A stretch of 64,000 bases of DNA from Geobacillus subterraneus. GTDB lineage: Bacteria; Bacillota; Bacilli; Bacillales; Anoxybacillaceae. A model generated the notes under the pieces. That model was not told where the DNA came from. It saw only the letters and a list, made by a program, of their open reading frames with translations, and ran no database searches. The position numbers and the translations under genes were made by a program. This document shows, one piece after another, positions 47,604 to 56,480 of the stretch. Position 1 is the first letter of the stretch. The number at the start of each line of letters is the position of its first letter. Location of the stretch: NCBI RefSeq assembly GCF_001618685.1, contig NZ_CP014342.1, positions 1,612,001 through 1,676,000 of the forward strand. The letters are read 5' to 3'.

Positions 47604-48230
47604 TTAGGGCAGCCAATCACGAAATAGCTTCATGAGCATATATCCGCCCACTCCCCAAATGAGGAGCGCGGAAATCCGGTTCATCCAGCGCAGTCCTCCC
47701 CCGCTGCCGTCGAAACGGCCAACCATTCTTCCGGCGAGGGACAGCCCCACAAACCAAATCCAGGAGACAACAATGCACGCCGCCGCAAATATCGCTTTCT
47801 CCATTCCCGTATAGCGGAGCGAACCCGTGCCAATGACGCCGATCGTATCGAAAATGGCATGAGGGTTCAGCAGCGATACCGAGGCGGCAAAAGCGATTTG
47901 TTTGCGGGGCGGAAACCGTTCCGCCGCTTCGCTTCCGCCAGCGGCGGGGGCGCTTTTCCATGTACTCCAGCCCATATACAGCAAAAAAAGAATGCCAGCT
48001 CCCATCACGGCTGTTTTCAGCCAAGCGGAACCAAGCCAAACGAGCGAGACGCCCAAAACGGCGAGGAAAATCAACAACGTATCACACAACGACGCCGTCA
48101 GCACCGCCGGCAAGGCATGCCGCCAACGCCGCTGAACCGCTCCTTGGGTCAAAATGAACACGTTTTGCATCCCCAGCGGCAAAATGAGTCCAAACGCAAG
48201 GATAAGCCCGTGAAGAAAGGCCTTCATCAT
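47604..48230 (-). CDS. LysE/ArgO-type amino-acid exporter
   Basis: 208 residues with six membrane helices. The family signature LILPLGMQNVFILTQGAVQRRW at the start and NPHAIFDTIGVIGTGSLRY in the middle match LysE/ArgO basic amino-acid exporters. The exact substrate is not evident. The start codon overlaps the stop of the ydbT-like gene by 4 bp, which places it in that operon although the functions seem unrelated. Confidence 0.88.
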   Translation of the reverse strand: MMKAFLHGLILAFGLILPLGMQNVFILTQGAVQRRWRHALPAVLTASLCDTLLIFLAVLGVSLVWLGSAWLKTAVMGAGILFLLYMGWSTWKSAPAAGGSEAAERFPPRKQIAFAASVSLLNPHAIFDTIGVIGTGSLRYTGMEKAIFAAACIVVSWIWFVGLSLAGRMVGRFDGSGGGLRWMNRISALLIWGVGGYMLMKLFRDWLP

Positions 48231-49669
48231 GCTTGGTTCCTCCCTTTCCCTTGCAGCCAGCGATAGATTGAAGCCGCATCCTCTTCATCCACATCGACGA
48301 CGCGGGCGCGGGTGCCAAGCGGCATAACAGCGGCGGAAATCGTGGCTAATCGTTTTCGCTGTTGCCACCATGTCGCCGCCACCTCAACCGCTTGCAGGCG
48401 ATGTTTCAACATGTATGTGGTCGTTCGGCGGAACCAGCCGCTGCGGAGTGTTAACTGCCTTGAAGAAAGCGCCCAGCCGGCTGCTTGATAGCGCCGCGAC
48501 CCGATCCACAGAGCAAGCGGCAGCGCAAACAAAAGCCCCGCTCCCCATGGACGCTCGATGTAAGCAGCCAATGCCAGCGGGGCCGCTAACCAATAAAGCG
48601 GCCGAAGCATATAGCGGATTTGAGCCCGCTTCGGCAATGGACGGAACGCAACACCGAGATCGTACTCCGGCAGGCACGCGTGAATAATCGAGGAGACGCG
48701 CTCTTTTTTTACAAGCGGGCAAAGAACCACATCCCCCGGTGGACCGCCATCAAGCGCCCCGCCGGCATGAATGAGCGATACGGTCGCATACCCGAACAGA
48801 CGACGCAGCCAGCTCTCATGGATCATCACCCCTTGAACGCGGCCAATAGGGACTGAAACCGTTTGGCGTTCGAGCCAACCGCGGGTGATGACAATCGTAT
48901 CTTCTTGCCTGCGCACGGCAAACGAAGCGAAACGGATCATATTTTGCCCGATCGCCACCCCATACGCGGCCAACAGCGCCACCAAACCGATGACTCCGAT
49001 GTACCACCGCCCATGTCCGTTCCATGTCGTCTGTACATTGCGAAAGAGCGCTTCATACGGGATCAGGTCGCCAAGTTGGGACAAAAAGGTCCAAACGGCC
49101 GCCACGACGCCAAACGCTCCCCCGCTTGTCACAGCGGCAAGCCATACTTCCTTTATCGAAAGCGTAAATAAAGGAAGAGACAATGGCCGATTCCCGTGCT
49201 CACACGGCGGCCGCCCCCCTGCCTGCTCTTTTGCCCGCTCAATCTCGCGCTGCAAGCGGTGCACTTCTTCCCTCGACACGGCGGCAAGCGCCACTTCTGC
49301 TTCCCCAAGCCCGCCCCCGGCGGTTTCAATATGAACTTTTACGACTCCAGCTAGCCGCTGCCATATTCCTTCCGTTGTAGAAATGCCTTGAATGCGCTCA
49401 AACGGGATCGTCCGTTTTTTGCGGACAAACAACCCTTCTTCCACTTCCAGCGTTTGGCCGTCCCAGCCGTATTTGAAACGAACCCAGGAAAGAACGCCGG
49501 CAACGATCGTGTAGGCGAGCACAAGAAGCGGCATGACGAGATCCCGCCAAGAAAAATCACCGCGGCTGCCAGCTATGACAACTACCAAAAGCGGGAGCAG
49601 CACGTGTTTCAGCTCCCTCCCTACTCCCGTTACCATCGCAATGGGATGAAGACGGCGCTTAGTCATCAT
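48227..49669 (-). CDS. ydbT: PH-domain membrane protein, YdbT type
   Basis: 480 residues with several bacterial PH (bPH2) domains, each after membrane helices: LEVEEGLFVRKKRTIPFERIQGI, ITRGWLERQTVSVPIGRVQGVMI and LTLRSGWFRRTTTYMLKHRL. About six hydrophobic segments alternate with them. It overlaps the ydbS-like gene by 11 bp. In Bacillus the YdbS-YdbT pair has been linked to resistance against antimicrobial peptides; the molecular role is unclear. Confidence 0.88.
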   Translation of the reverse strand: MMTKRRLHPIAMVTGVGRELKHVLLPLLVVVIAGSRGDFSWRDLVMPLLVLAYTIVAGVLSWVRFKYGWDGQTLEVEEGLFVRKKRTIPFERIQGISTTEGIWQRLAGVVKVHIETAGGGLGEAEVALAAVSREEVHRLQREIERAKEQAGGRPPCEHGNRPLSLPLFTLSIKEVWLAAVTSGGAFGVVAAVWTFLSQLGDLIPYEALFRNVQTTWNGHGRWYIGVIGLVALLAAYGVAIGQNMIRFASFAVRRQEDTIVITRGWLERQTVSVPIGRVQGVMIHESWLRRLFGYATVSLIHAGGALDGGPPGDVVLCPLVKKERVSSIIHACLPEYDLGVAFRPLPKRAQIRYMLRPLYWLAAPLALAAYIERPWGAGLLFALPLALWIGSRRYQAAGWALSSRQLTLRSGWFRRTTTYMLKHRLQAVEVAATWWQQRKRLATISAAVMPLGTRARVVDVDEEDAASIYRWLQGKGRNQA

Positions 49670-50141
49670 CCTGATCCGCCGCCTTCGCCCGCTCGGCGAT
49701 CAGCCGGCAGAGCCGTTCCGCCTCCGATTCAGACAGAGCGGGGATTTCATGGACGGTAGCGGCCGTGAAAATCACGACCGAAGCCAACCCGTACCGTTTG
49801 AGCAAAGGGCCTTGCCGGACATCGACATGTTGGACGCGATTCATCGGAACTAACGTCCATGTCGTTGACCAAACGCCGTGCTGAATTTCTATGTCTTCGT
49901 CGCGAATATCGTAACGCCATCGTTTCTGGCGCAAGGGAGGCAGCCATCCGATCCATAAGACCGCTTTCACTCCCCAAATGCCCGCCAACGGCGCTAACCA
50001 CCACTCAGGAACATGGAAGCGCGACAACACCCAAGCGATTGCACCGATGATGACGCCGCCAGCCAATGTTCCCAACACTCCGGTCAAGCGCCAGACGGTG
50101 ATGGCTTTTTCCGAAATCGGTTTGCCGCTGTTGCCAAGCAT
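49659..50141 (-). CDS. ydbS: PH-domain membrane protein, YdbS type
   Basis: 160 residues: two membrane helices (GTLAGGVIIGAIAWVLSRF; WWLAPLAGIWGVKAVLWIGW) and one bPH2 domain (RYDIRDEDIEIQHGVWSTTWTLVPMNRVQHVDVRQGPL), then an acidic C-terminus. It forms the first gene of ydbS-ydbT-lysE-like. Order, overlap and domain content match the pair in B. subtilis. Confidence 0.88.
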   Translation of the reverse strand: MLGNSGKPISEKAITVWRLTGVLGTLAGGVIIGAIAWVLSRFHVPEWWLAPLAGIWGVKAVLWIGWLPPLRQKRWRYDIRDEDIEIQHGVWSTTWTLVPMNRVQHVDVRQGPLLKRYGLASVVIFTAATVHEIPALSESEAERLCRLIAERAKAADQDDD

Positions 50142-50228
50142 CCTACCAATCTCCTTTTGGCGAGTTCAAAACCTGTTTCCAGTATAACAAAACATTTCCA
50201 CATTGACGACGTGTTTTTTCGCGAACCA

Positions 50229-50257
50229 TTGACAGAAAAACAAAACTATTATATTCT
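50229..50257 (+). promoter_or_regulatory. Sigma-A promoter of the amino-acid permease
   Basis: TTGACA (50229-50234), a 17-bp spacer and TATTCT (50252-50257), about 90 bp before the permease start. Confidence 0.65.
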
Positions 50258-50347
50258 AAAACTATCTTTTTTGCTTAACTGCATAAAAGCGTAAAAGCAA
50301 AAAAGTACATCATGGAATGAACTTCGTGTGAGAAAGGTTGTTGCTGT

Positions 50348-51721
50348 ATGGAACATTCCCGCCCCTCATTGCAAAGAGGGCTGCTGCCCCGCCATGTGCA
50401 ATTGATGGCGCTAGGCGGCATGATCGGCACCGGCATTTTCAAAGGGAGCTCTGATACGATTCACATGGCCGGACCGAGCGTTATTCTTACGTATTTGCTC
50501 GGTGGCGCGCTGTTGTTTCTCATTATGGCCGCCTTAGCGGAGATGGCCATCGCCTATCCGGGCGAAAACGTTCAGCATTTGATCCGCCGGGCGTTTGGCT
50601 TTCGCTGGTCGTTTCTCGTCGGGTGGCTGTATTGGGCGAACTGGACGTTGGTCACCGTCGTCGAGCTGCTGGCGGCAGGCAGTTTTTTGCGCTATTGGAT
50701 GCCGTCGGTGCCGCTTTGGCTGCTCGCTCTGAGTTGCGCGCTGTTTATCATCGCGCTGAACTTGTTTCCGGTTCGCTACTATGGGGAAACAGAATTTTGG
50801 CTCGCCGGGTTGAAAGTGGCGGCGCTGGCTGTGTTCATCTTGCTTGGAGCCGGCATGTGGTTGGGAGTGATTGAAGGAGCGGACGGAAACCCATGGAGCC
50901 GTTATGCGACGTATGACGCCTGGTTTCCGCATGGGGTCGGCGGCATGATCAGCGCCTTGCTTGTCGTCATGTTTTCATACGGCGGAGCCGAGTTGATCGG
51001 TGTAGCGGTGACGGAGATGAAAGATGCTGACCGGGTGCTGCCGCGGGTGATCAAAACGACGGTATGGCGGGTCATCGGCTTTTACGTGCTGCCGATCGCC
51101 ATCATTTGCGGCATCATGTCATGGAACGCCGTATCGGCGGAAAACAGCCCGTTCGTCCAAGTGCTCGAGGCCACCGGCATTCCGGGTGTCGCCCATGTGA
51201 TGAACGCCGTTTTGCTCATTGCCGTCTTATCGGCAGCGAACACCGGGGTGTACGCCACGTCCCGCTTGCTCTTTTCGATGGCCGAACAAGGAGAAGCGAG
51301 CCGCCGCTTGTTGCGGACGACGCGACAGGGGGTTCCGATCTACGGGATGGGAATGGTCGCTCTCTGCATCGCGTTAGGGATCGTTGGCGCGTACTTGGCG
51401 CCGGGGCGAATCATCGGCGAGCTGATGACGATCCCCGGGTTTACGGTGCTGATCGTCTGGATGATGATCGGCGCGGCCCAACTGAAACTGCGGCCGCATT
51501 ACGATACAAATCCGTTCTTCCGCGTCAAAGCATTTCCGTACACGACACTCATCGCCGTCGTGTCGCTCGGCGCGATTTGGGTAAGCTTTTTATTTCAGCG
51601 CGATCATCGAATCGGGTCAGTTCTTTGCCTGGTGATCCTGGCGGTTCTGGCGATGTATGGGGCGGTCAAAGAAAAGCAAAACCGGCGGCCGGAACAAAAC
51701 GTCGACGAACAATCCGCCTAA
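50348..51721 (+). CDS. APC-family amino-acid permease
   Basis: 457 residues, about 12 membrane helices. The first helix has the family motif LMALGGMIGTGIFKGSSDT. The region SYGGAELIGVAVTEMKDADRVLPR between helices 5 and 6 and ANTGVYATSRLLFSMAEQGEASRRL are typical of the bacterial amino-acid/GABA permease group. It imports an amino acid with protons; which one cannot be read from sequence. Single gene with its own promoter and terminator. Confidence 0.92.
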   Translation: MEHSRPSLQRGLLPRHVQLMALGGMIGTGIFKGSSDTIHMAGPSVILTYLLGGALLFLIMAALAEMAIAYPGENVQHLIRRAFGFRWSFLVGWLYWANWTLVTVVELLAAGSFLRYWMPSVPLWLLALSCALFIIALNLFPVRYYGETEFWLAGLKVAALAVFILLGAGMWLGVIEGADGNPWSRYATYDAWFPHGVGGMISALLVVMFSYGGAELIGVAVTEMKDADRVLPRVIKTTVWRVIGFYVLPIAIICGIMSWNAVSAENSPFVQVLEATGIPGVAHVMNAVLLIAVLSAANTGVYATSRLLFSMAEQGEASRRLLRTTRQGVPIYGMGMVALCIALGIVGAYLAPGRIIGELMTIPGFTVLIVWMMIGAAQLKLRPHYDTNPFFRVKAFPYTTLIAVVSLGAIWVSFLFQRDHRIGSVLCLVILAVLAMYGAVKEKQNRRPEQNVDEQSA

Positions 51722-51734
51722 ATAAGAGTTCAGA

Positions 51735-51773
51735 AAAACAGGCGCTCGTGCCGTTATGGCCGGCGCCTGTTTT
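51735..51773 (+). terminator. Terminator of the permease gene
   Basis: AAAACAGGCGC and GCGCCTGTTTT form a perfect 11-bp stem. The T-run within the 3' arm and the flanking A-run allow use in both directions. Confidence 0.8.
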
Positions 51774-51836
51774 CTGTCGTCCCCAAACGAAGCGCTCAAG
51801 CTCACGACTTGGGAAGACCCCCTTGCCATCGATTCC

Positions 51837-52421
51837 TTATTTCACCGGCGACAGTTCGTCTTCGGTCACCCATTTATGGTTGGTCACTTGTTCGCCGGTC
51901 TCTGTATCGGTGTAATCGACCATATACACCGTCGTTTGTTGAGCGGAGTCGATGACGGCTTTCGCGCCTTTCATCCCTTTCATATGGTCAGCGTTCAAAA
52001 CGACTTCGTCGCCCGGCTGAAACGGCTCATCCCCGGCGTTTTCGATTTCTTTGTGGATCACCCATTTATGGTTTTTGACCGGAGGACCGCCCGTTGTCGG
52101 CGTGTACGTCACCGTATAGACAGTCGTGTCAAACGCCCCGGAAACGGTCGCTTCCGCCCCGTTCATCCCCGGCATATGGTCGGCGTGAATGATGACTTTG
52201 CTTCCGACCGGGTAGGTTGGCTGTTTCGCTTCTTCCAATCCAGCCGGGACGTCGCCTGAACCGGAGTGATTCATTTCCCCGTGGCCGGCATGAGGGGTGT
52301 TTTCTTCTTGGCTGGCGTTTTCTTTTGGCGCCGCTTCGTCATTTCCAGCGCCTGCGCAGGCGGACAGCAACAAAGCCGCTGCCAAAGAAGCAACTCCCCA
52401 TACGATTCTCCTGTTTTTCAC
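51837..52421 (-). CDS. ydhK: YdhK-type DUF1541 lipoprotein
   Basis: 194 residues from the second GTG (52421), 9 bp after AAAGGAGG; the first GTG touches the ribosome site. A lipoprotein signal ends LLLSACAGAG. A His/Met-rich linker (HAGHGEMNHSG) is followed by two DUF1541 repeats, each with ADHMxGMxGAxA and YTVTYTPTTG.../NHKWVxxxEL. The Met/His motifs suggest metal, probably copper, binding at the outer face of the membrane. It sits directly after the truncated copA under CsoR-type control. Confidence 0.88.
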   Translation of the reverse strand: MKNRRIVWGVASLAAALLLSACAGAGNDEAAPKENASQEENTPHAGHGEMNHSGSGDVPAGLEEAKQPTYPVGSKVIIHADHMPGMNGAEATVSGAFDTTVYTVTYTPTTGGPPVKNHKWVIHKEIENAGDEPFQPGDEVVLNADHMKGMKGAKAVIDSAQQTTVYMVDYTDTETGEQVTNHKWVTEDELSPVK

Positions 52422-52426
52422 GTTTT

Positions 52427-53872
52427 TCACCCTCCTTTAAAGAGAATGCCGTATTCCGCCCCCTTGCCGGTGCCGACCATAATCGATGTCGGCGTCGCCA
52501 AACCGAGCGCGCACGGACAAGCGATGACGAGCACGGCGATGGCCGCCTCTAGAGCGGCGGTGACGTCGCCCGGCGCCACGAAAAAGTACCAAACGAGAAA
52601 CGAAACGGCCGCGATGGCAACGACAATTGGGACAAAAATGCCGGAGATGACATCGGCCATCCGCTGAATCGGCGCCTTGGACCCTTGCGCTTCCTCGACG
52701 ATGCGGACAATGTGGGCAAGCGCCGTATCTTTCCCGACTTTTTCCGCCCGGATGGTCAACACGCCGTTTTGGTTGATCGTCGCGCCAATGACAGAGTCGC
52801 CTTCTTTTTTATCGACCGGAATCGATTCGCCCGTGATCATCGATTCGTCGACCGATGAGGCCCCGGCGATGACCGTTCCGTCCACCGGAATTTTTTCACC
52901 GGGCCGCACGATGATCGTATCGCCGACAACGACTTGTTCAAGCGGCACGTTTTGTTCGGCACCGTTGCGGATGACAGTCGCCTCTTTGGCCTGCAGGCTC
53001 AGCAGCTTCGAAATCGCTTCTGTCGTCCGCCCTTTAGCGAGCGCCTCGACATATTTGCCAACGAAAACGAGTGTAATCAACACCGCGCTTGTCTCAAAAT
53101 ACAATCTTGGCGCATAGCCCGGGTCAGCCAGCGTTTTGAGCGCCTCATACAAGCTGTAAACATAGGCCGCCGACGTGCCGAGAGCGACAAGAACGTCCAT
53201 GTTCGCGCTCTTGTTGCGCAACGCCCGGTACGCACCGAGATAAAACGGGCCGCCGATGTAAAACTGCACCGGAGTGGCCAAGAGAAGCTGCACCCATGGA
53301 TTCATCAGCCCATGCGGCATCGGCAGACTGAGATCGAGCGGCAAATGGGCGACCATCGTATACAACAGCGGCAGCGAGAGCACCGTTGACAACATGAGCC
53401 GGCGCCGCTTTTGTTTCCATTCGTCTTCATGGCGGACATCCGTTTGCTCCTCACGGGGGCGTCCTTTGTAGCCAAGATGCTCGATTTTCTTGAGAATCTC
53501 CTCGATGGACAGCACGCCTTCTTCGTATTCGACGACGGCGCTGTTCGTCGCTAAGTTGACCGTCGCCGCGGTGACGCCTTCCAACCGTTTTAACCCTTTT
53601 TCAATCCGCGTCGCGCACGCCGCGCACGTCATCCCGGCAATATCGAGCGTCACCTTTTCCTTTGCCACGCCATAGCCTAGTTGCTCAATTTTCGTTTCAA
53701 TATCCCGAAGGCGCTGCTTTTCGGAATCGTATTGAATCGTCGCCCGCTCCATCGCCAAGTTGACGTTCGCCTCGACTCCGTCTAGTTTGTTCAACACTTT
53801 TTCGATCCGGTTGGCGCAGGCGGCGCACGTCATGCCGGTGATGTGAAGCGTCGCCGTTTTCCGTTCTCCCAT
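52427..53872 (-). CDS. copA: Copper P-type ATPase, truncated before the phosphorylation domain
   Basis: 481 residues, against about 800 in full-length CopA. Two heavy-metal domains ([13 protein letters not shown] near 14, [13 protein letters not shown] near 82) and membrane helices follow in order. The actuator domain has [10 protein letters not shown], and the ion-binding CPC lies in [17 protein letters not shown]. The protein stops right after GILFKGG. The DKTGT phosphorylation site, the nucleotide domain and the last two helices are missing. The last codons AAA-GGA-GGG double as the ribosome site of ydhK, so a deletion probably ran between two AAAGGAGG-like sequences. It cannot pump by the normal cycle; metal binding may remain. 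Confidence 0.9.
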   Translation of the reverse strand: MGERKTATLHITGMTCAACANRIEKVLNKLDGVEANVNLAMERATIQYDSEKQRLRDIETKIEQLGYGVAKEKVTLDIAGMTCAACATRIEKGLKRLEGVTAATVNLATNSAVVEYEEGVLSIEEILKKIEHLGYKGRPREEQTDVRHEDEWKQKRRRLMLSTVLSLPLLYTMVAHLPLDLSLPMPHGLMNPWVQLLLATPVQFYIGGPFYLGAYRALRNKSANMDVLVALGTSAAYVYSLYEALKTLADPGYAPRLYFETSAVLITLVFVGKYVEALAKGRTTEAISKLLSLQAKEATVIRNGAEQNVPLEQVVVGDTIIVRPGEKIPVDGTVIAGASSVDESMITGESIPVDKKEGDSVIGATINQNGVLTIRAEKVGKDTALAHIVRIVEEAQGSKAPIQRMADVISGIFVPIVVAIAAVSFLVWYFFVAPGDVTAALEAAIAVLVIACPCALGLATPTSIMVGTGKGAEYGILFKGG

Positions 53873-53886
53873 CGGTCACCCCCCCC

Positions 53887-54204
53887 TTATTTCGAAACGT
53901 GTTTGATCACATCCATCAGCTCGCGAAGCGATTGTTCGCCGTTTCCTTCGCGGATCGCTTTCGCCACGCAATGGCTGGCATGACGTTCAAGCAGCTGCAT
54001 TCCTACTTGGCGCAGCGCCGCTTGGATGGCGGAAATCTGCACTAAAATATCTATACAATAGCGATTGTCTTCCACCATTTTTTGCACGCCGCGCACTTGC
54101 CCTTCGATGCGCTTCAATCGTTTCATGATGTTCTCCACTTCCTCTTTCGTGCGCGGAACCATCGTCCGGTGAACCGCATGTTCTTCTTGCGGCGGGTGGG
54201 TCAT
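53887..54204 (-). CDS. csoR: Copper-sensing repressor CsoR
   Basis: 105 residues from the ATG at 54204; the longer frame would start inside the operator. All-helical CsoR/RcnR fold with the copper ligands C50 (NRYCIDIL), H75 and C79 (LLERHASHC). Cu(I) binding releases it from DNA. It precedes copA by 14 bp on the same strand, and a palindrome (54237-54255) sits at its promoter, so it represses its own operon. Confidence 0.93.
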   Translation of the reverse strand: MTHPPQEEHAVHRTMVPRTKEEVENIMKRLKRIEGQVRGVQKMVEDNRYCIDILVQISAIQAALRQVGMQLLERHASHCVAKAIREGNGEQSLRELMDVIKHVSK

Positions 54205-54236
54205 CCTGTTCACCTCTTTCCTCGATCTATATACAT

Positions 54237-54255
54237 TATACCCGAACGGGGTATA
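54237..54255. promoter_or_regulatory. CsoR operator
   Basis: TATACCCGAACGGGGTATA: 7-bp arms with a GC-rich centre, the known form of CsoR boxes (TATACCCC-GGGGTATA type), 33 bp upstream of csoR. Confidence 0.8.
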
Positions 54256-54386
54256 TAGATGCAATGAATTTCCTTCTTTTTAGGACAAAAAAGAAAAGCG
54301 GCCCGATCGGCGACGGATGATGGCACTTGTCCATCCCTTCCTTCATAAACCCGCCACCTTGCGATGCAAGCCGCTTCTTTTGTTTG

Positions 54387-54617
54387 CTAAAACCGATTCA
54401 TCATCGTTTGAGACGGCTGGCCCGTTTTTCCTCCGTTTCCCCCATGGCAGGCGTTATACATATCTTGCAACTGCTGCTCCGACAAGTTCGGATGCATGCT
54501 TTTCATATGAGGGAGCATTTGGTCAAACGTGAGCGGACCGTTCGTATCGGCCAAGACAACCGTTCCTGCCCCTAGCGCCAACGCCATCGCCAACAAGCCT
54601 CCTGCGGCTTTTTTCAT
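54387..54617 (-). CDS. Small secreted protein with Met/His residues
   Basis: 76 residues. Signal peptide KKAAGGLLAMALALGAGTVVLA, then FDQMLPHMKSMHPNLSEQQLQDMYNACHGGNGGKTG and a C-terminal MMNRF. Similar short exported proteins (Met, His, one Cys-His) occur in bacilli; a copper or other metal role fits the neighbours but is inference. No ribosome site is visible before the ATG, and the sequence upstream belongs to a broken gene, so its promoter and leader may have been deleted. Confidence 0.6.
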   Translation of the reverse strand: MKKAAGGLLAMALALGAGTVVLADTNGPLTFDQMLPHMKSMHPNLSEQQLQDMYNACHGGNGGKTGQPSQTMMNRF

Positions 54618-54631
54618 GGCTTGCCAAAGAG

Positions 54632-55174
54632 TTGCGTATGCATCATGCGTTCAGCCCTTCCGTCTCATTAGGGGCAAACCAACTCGGAATCGCCCGCCAA
54701 TACGGAAACGGGCTGTTGTCGCGCTACCCGATCGCCACTCACCAGAGTCATTCGTTGAATATGGGGCTCAAGATGGCCGAAGGACGGTCGCTGCTTGAAG
54801 CCATCATTGACGTTCAGGGCCAACCGTTTGCGGGCTATGTCACCCACTTAAGCCTCAACCCGTTTTTGCATCGAAGACAGACCGATTTCATTATCGGCCA
54901 GCTAGACCGTCAACCGTTTCCGTCTCTCATCATGGGTGACTGGAACATGAGGCCTGGCTCAAAGCCTTGGAACAAAATGACCCGAAAAATGGATGATGTG
55001 TGGCAAAAAGCAGGAACGGGAAATGGCGATACGTACCCGTCTTTTCGCCCGCGGCGGAGGCTTGACTATATCTTTATCAGCCGGCAGCTTCACGCTATAG
55101 ACGCACAAGTGGTGGCCATCAGGCCGACAGCGTCCGACCATTTGCCGCTAAGGGCGACGCTGCGCCTAGACTGA
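54632..55174 (+). pseudogene. Endonuclease/exonuclease/phosphatase-family protein, 5'-truncated
   Basis: About 180 codons of the C-terminal part of a DNase I-fold enzyme: GNGLLSRYPI, VTHLSLNPFLHRRQTDFI, LIMGDWNMRPGS (metal/phosphate site GDxN), RLDYIFIS and TASDHLPL (catalytic SDH). The N-terminal strand with the metal-binding Glu (usually QEV) is missing and there is no ribosome site, so the gene is cut at about 54625, facing away from the secreted-protein gene. Confidence 0.8.
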
Positions 55175-55196
55175 CCGTCTTTTTGGCGGATTCATG

Positions 55197-55754
55197 TCAT
55201 TCGGCCTTGTTTCGCCTTATCTTCCGCCAGACGAAAAGAAAGATCGCCGCGGATAAGGCGGCCAAAATGAGCTTTCCTTGCCATGTGGCGCGAAGAAGTT
55301 GATGGACAGCATACGCCTCCATCCATAAGGCCGGGAGCTTGCCAAGCGAACTGGCGGCCGCAAAGACGGGAAGAGACGTACGGCCGATCGCGGCGACAAA
55401 CGTCACGACCCCTGATGGCATGAGCGGCAGCAACCGGAGCGAAAACACAAGCCAAAACGCCTCCTTGCCGCTTGCATGAAGCAGCGGCTTCACGTTTGGA
55501 TGGGAAAGCCATGTCGTCTCACGCAGCCGGCGAAATCCTTTTCGGTACAAGATGAACGAGACGACCGCCCCGAGCGCTTCGCCGGCAAACGAGATCCAAA
55601 AACCGGGCCAAAACCCGAAAACGGCTAAATTGGCCGCGGTCAAAAACGCGCTCGGGACGACCCCGAGCACGCTGATGGCGAGGTTGGCGAGCAGGCTGAG
55701 GAGATACGCCGCCTCGCTATATGTTTGCAGAACATCGATCATGTTGTCTTTCAC
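55197..55754 (-). CDS. TVP38/TMEM64 (DedA-like) membrane protein
   Basis: 185 residues with five to six hydrophobic segments. The family core is visible: GVVPSAFLTAANLAVFGFWPGFWISFAGEALGAVVSFILYRKGFR, then FSLRLLPLMPSGVVTFVAAIGR and a C-terminal helix with a basic end. Such proteins are thought to move lipids across the membrane (DedA superfamily). The stop is near the 3' end of the truncated nuclease gene (convergent). No operon partner. Confidence 0.88.
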   Translation of the reverse strand: MKDNMIDVLQTYSEAAYLLSLLANLAISVLGVVPSAFLTAANLAVFGFWPGFWISFAGEALGAVVSFILYRKGFRRLRETTWLSHPNVKPLLHASGKEAFWLVFSLRLLPLMPSGVVTFVAAIGRTSLPVFAAASSLGKLPALWMEAYAVHQLLRATWQGKLILAALSAAIFLFVWRKIRRNKAE

Positions 55755-55796
55755 GCGATCGACCGCCTCTCTTTCTTAGAAGCCGTGCGGGCTAGA

Positions 55797-56480
55797 CTAC
55801 GATTTGTGCCTTTTCCATTTGTAGCCGACGCCCCAGACCGTCTGCAAATGTTCATCCACCGGAAACCCGGCCCGGCGCAGTTTTTCGCGGATGTTTTTCA
55901 TATGGGAGTCGATCGTTCGTTCCTCTGTCTCCGCAAGCGCCCCCCATAACGACGTAATGATTTGCCCGCGGCTGAACACTTGATTCGGGTGTGTTAACAA
56001 CAGCCCTAAAATGGCGAACTCTTTCGGCGTCAGCGCAATCGGCGTTTCCCCGTAGCGGACCGTATGTTCCTGTTCATCCCAGACAAGCCCAGCTGCACGG
56101 ATGACTGAACGGCTGCCGGCCGTGCGGCGCAGCACCGCTTCAATGCGCGCCAATAACTCCGCCTCATCAAACGGTTTGGTCACGTAATCATCCGCTCCGA
56201 TTTTCAATCCTTGGACGATATCGGCCGTCTCGTCACGGGCAGTGACCATCATGACCGGAACATCGGAAAATGAACGGATGCGGCGGCACGTCTCCCATCC
56301 GTCCATCTCGGGCATCATCACATCGAGCAGCACTAAATCAGCATGATGATGCCGCAAATAATCAACGGCTTCCGTTCCCGAACGCCGCTTCACGCAGCGG
56401 TAGCCGTTAGGAGCTAAATACAATTCCAACAAATCCAGCATTCGCTCTTCATCATCGACCAACAATAGCGTGTACATCAC
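55797..56480 (-). CDS. OmpR-family response regulator
   Basis: 227 residues. The receiver has LLVDDEE, the acceptor LVLLDVMMPEMDG and YVTKPFDEAEL. The winged-helix domain follows (TPKEFAILGLLLTHPNQVFSRGQIITSLWG...RTIDSHMKNIREKLRRAGF...VWGVGYKWKR). It is paired with the kinase gene, which it overlaps by 4 bp. Target genes are not evident here. Confidence 0.94.
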   Translation of the reverse strand: MMYTLLLVDDEERMLDLLELYLAPNGYRCVKRRSGTEAVDYLRHHHADLVLLDVMMPEMDGWETCRRIRSFSDVPVMMVTARDETADIVQGLKIGADDYVTKPFDEAELLARIEAVLRRTAGSRSVIRAAGLVWDEQEHTVRYGETPIALTPKEFAILGLLLTHPNQVFSRGQIITSLWGALAETEERTIDSHMKNIREKLRRAGFPVDEHLQTVWGVGYKWKRHKS

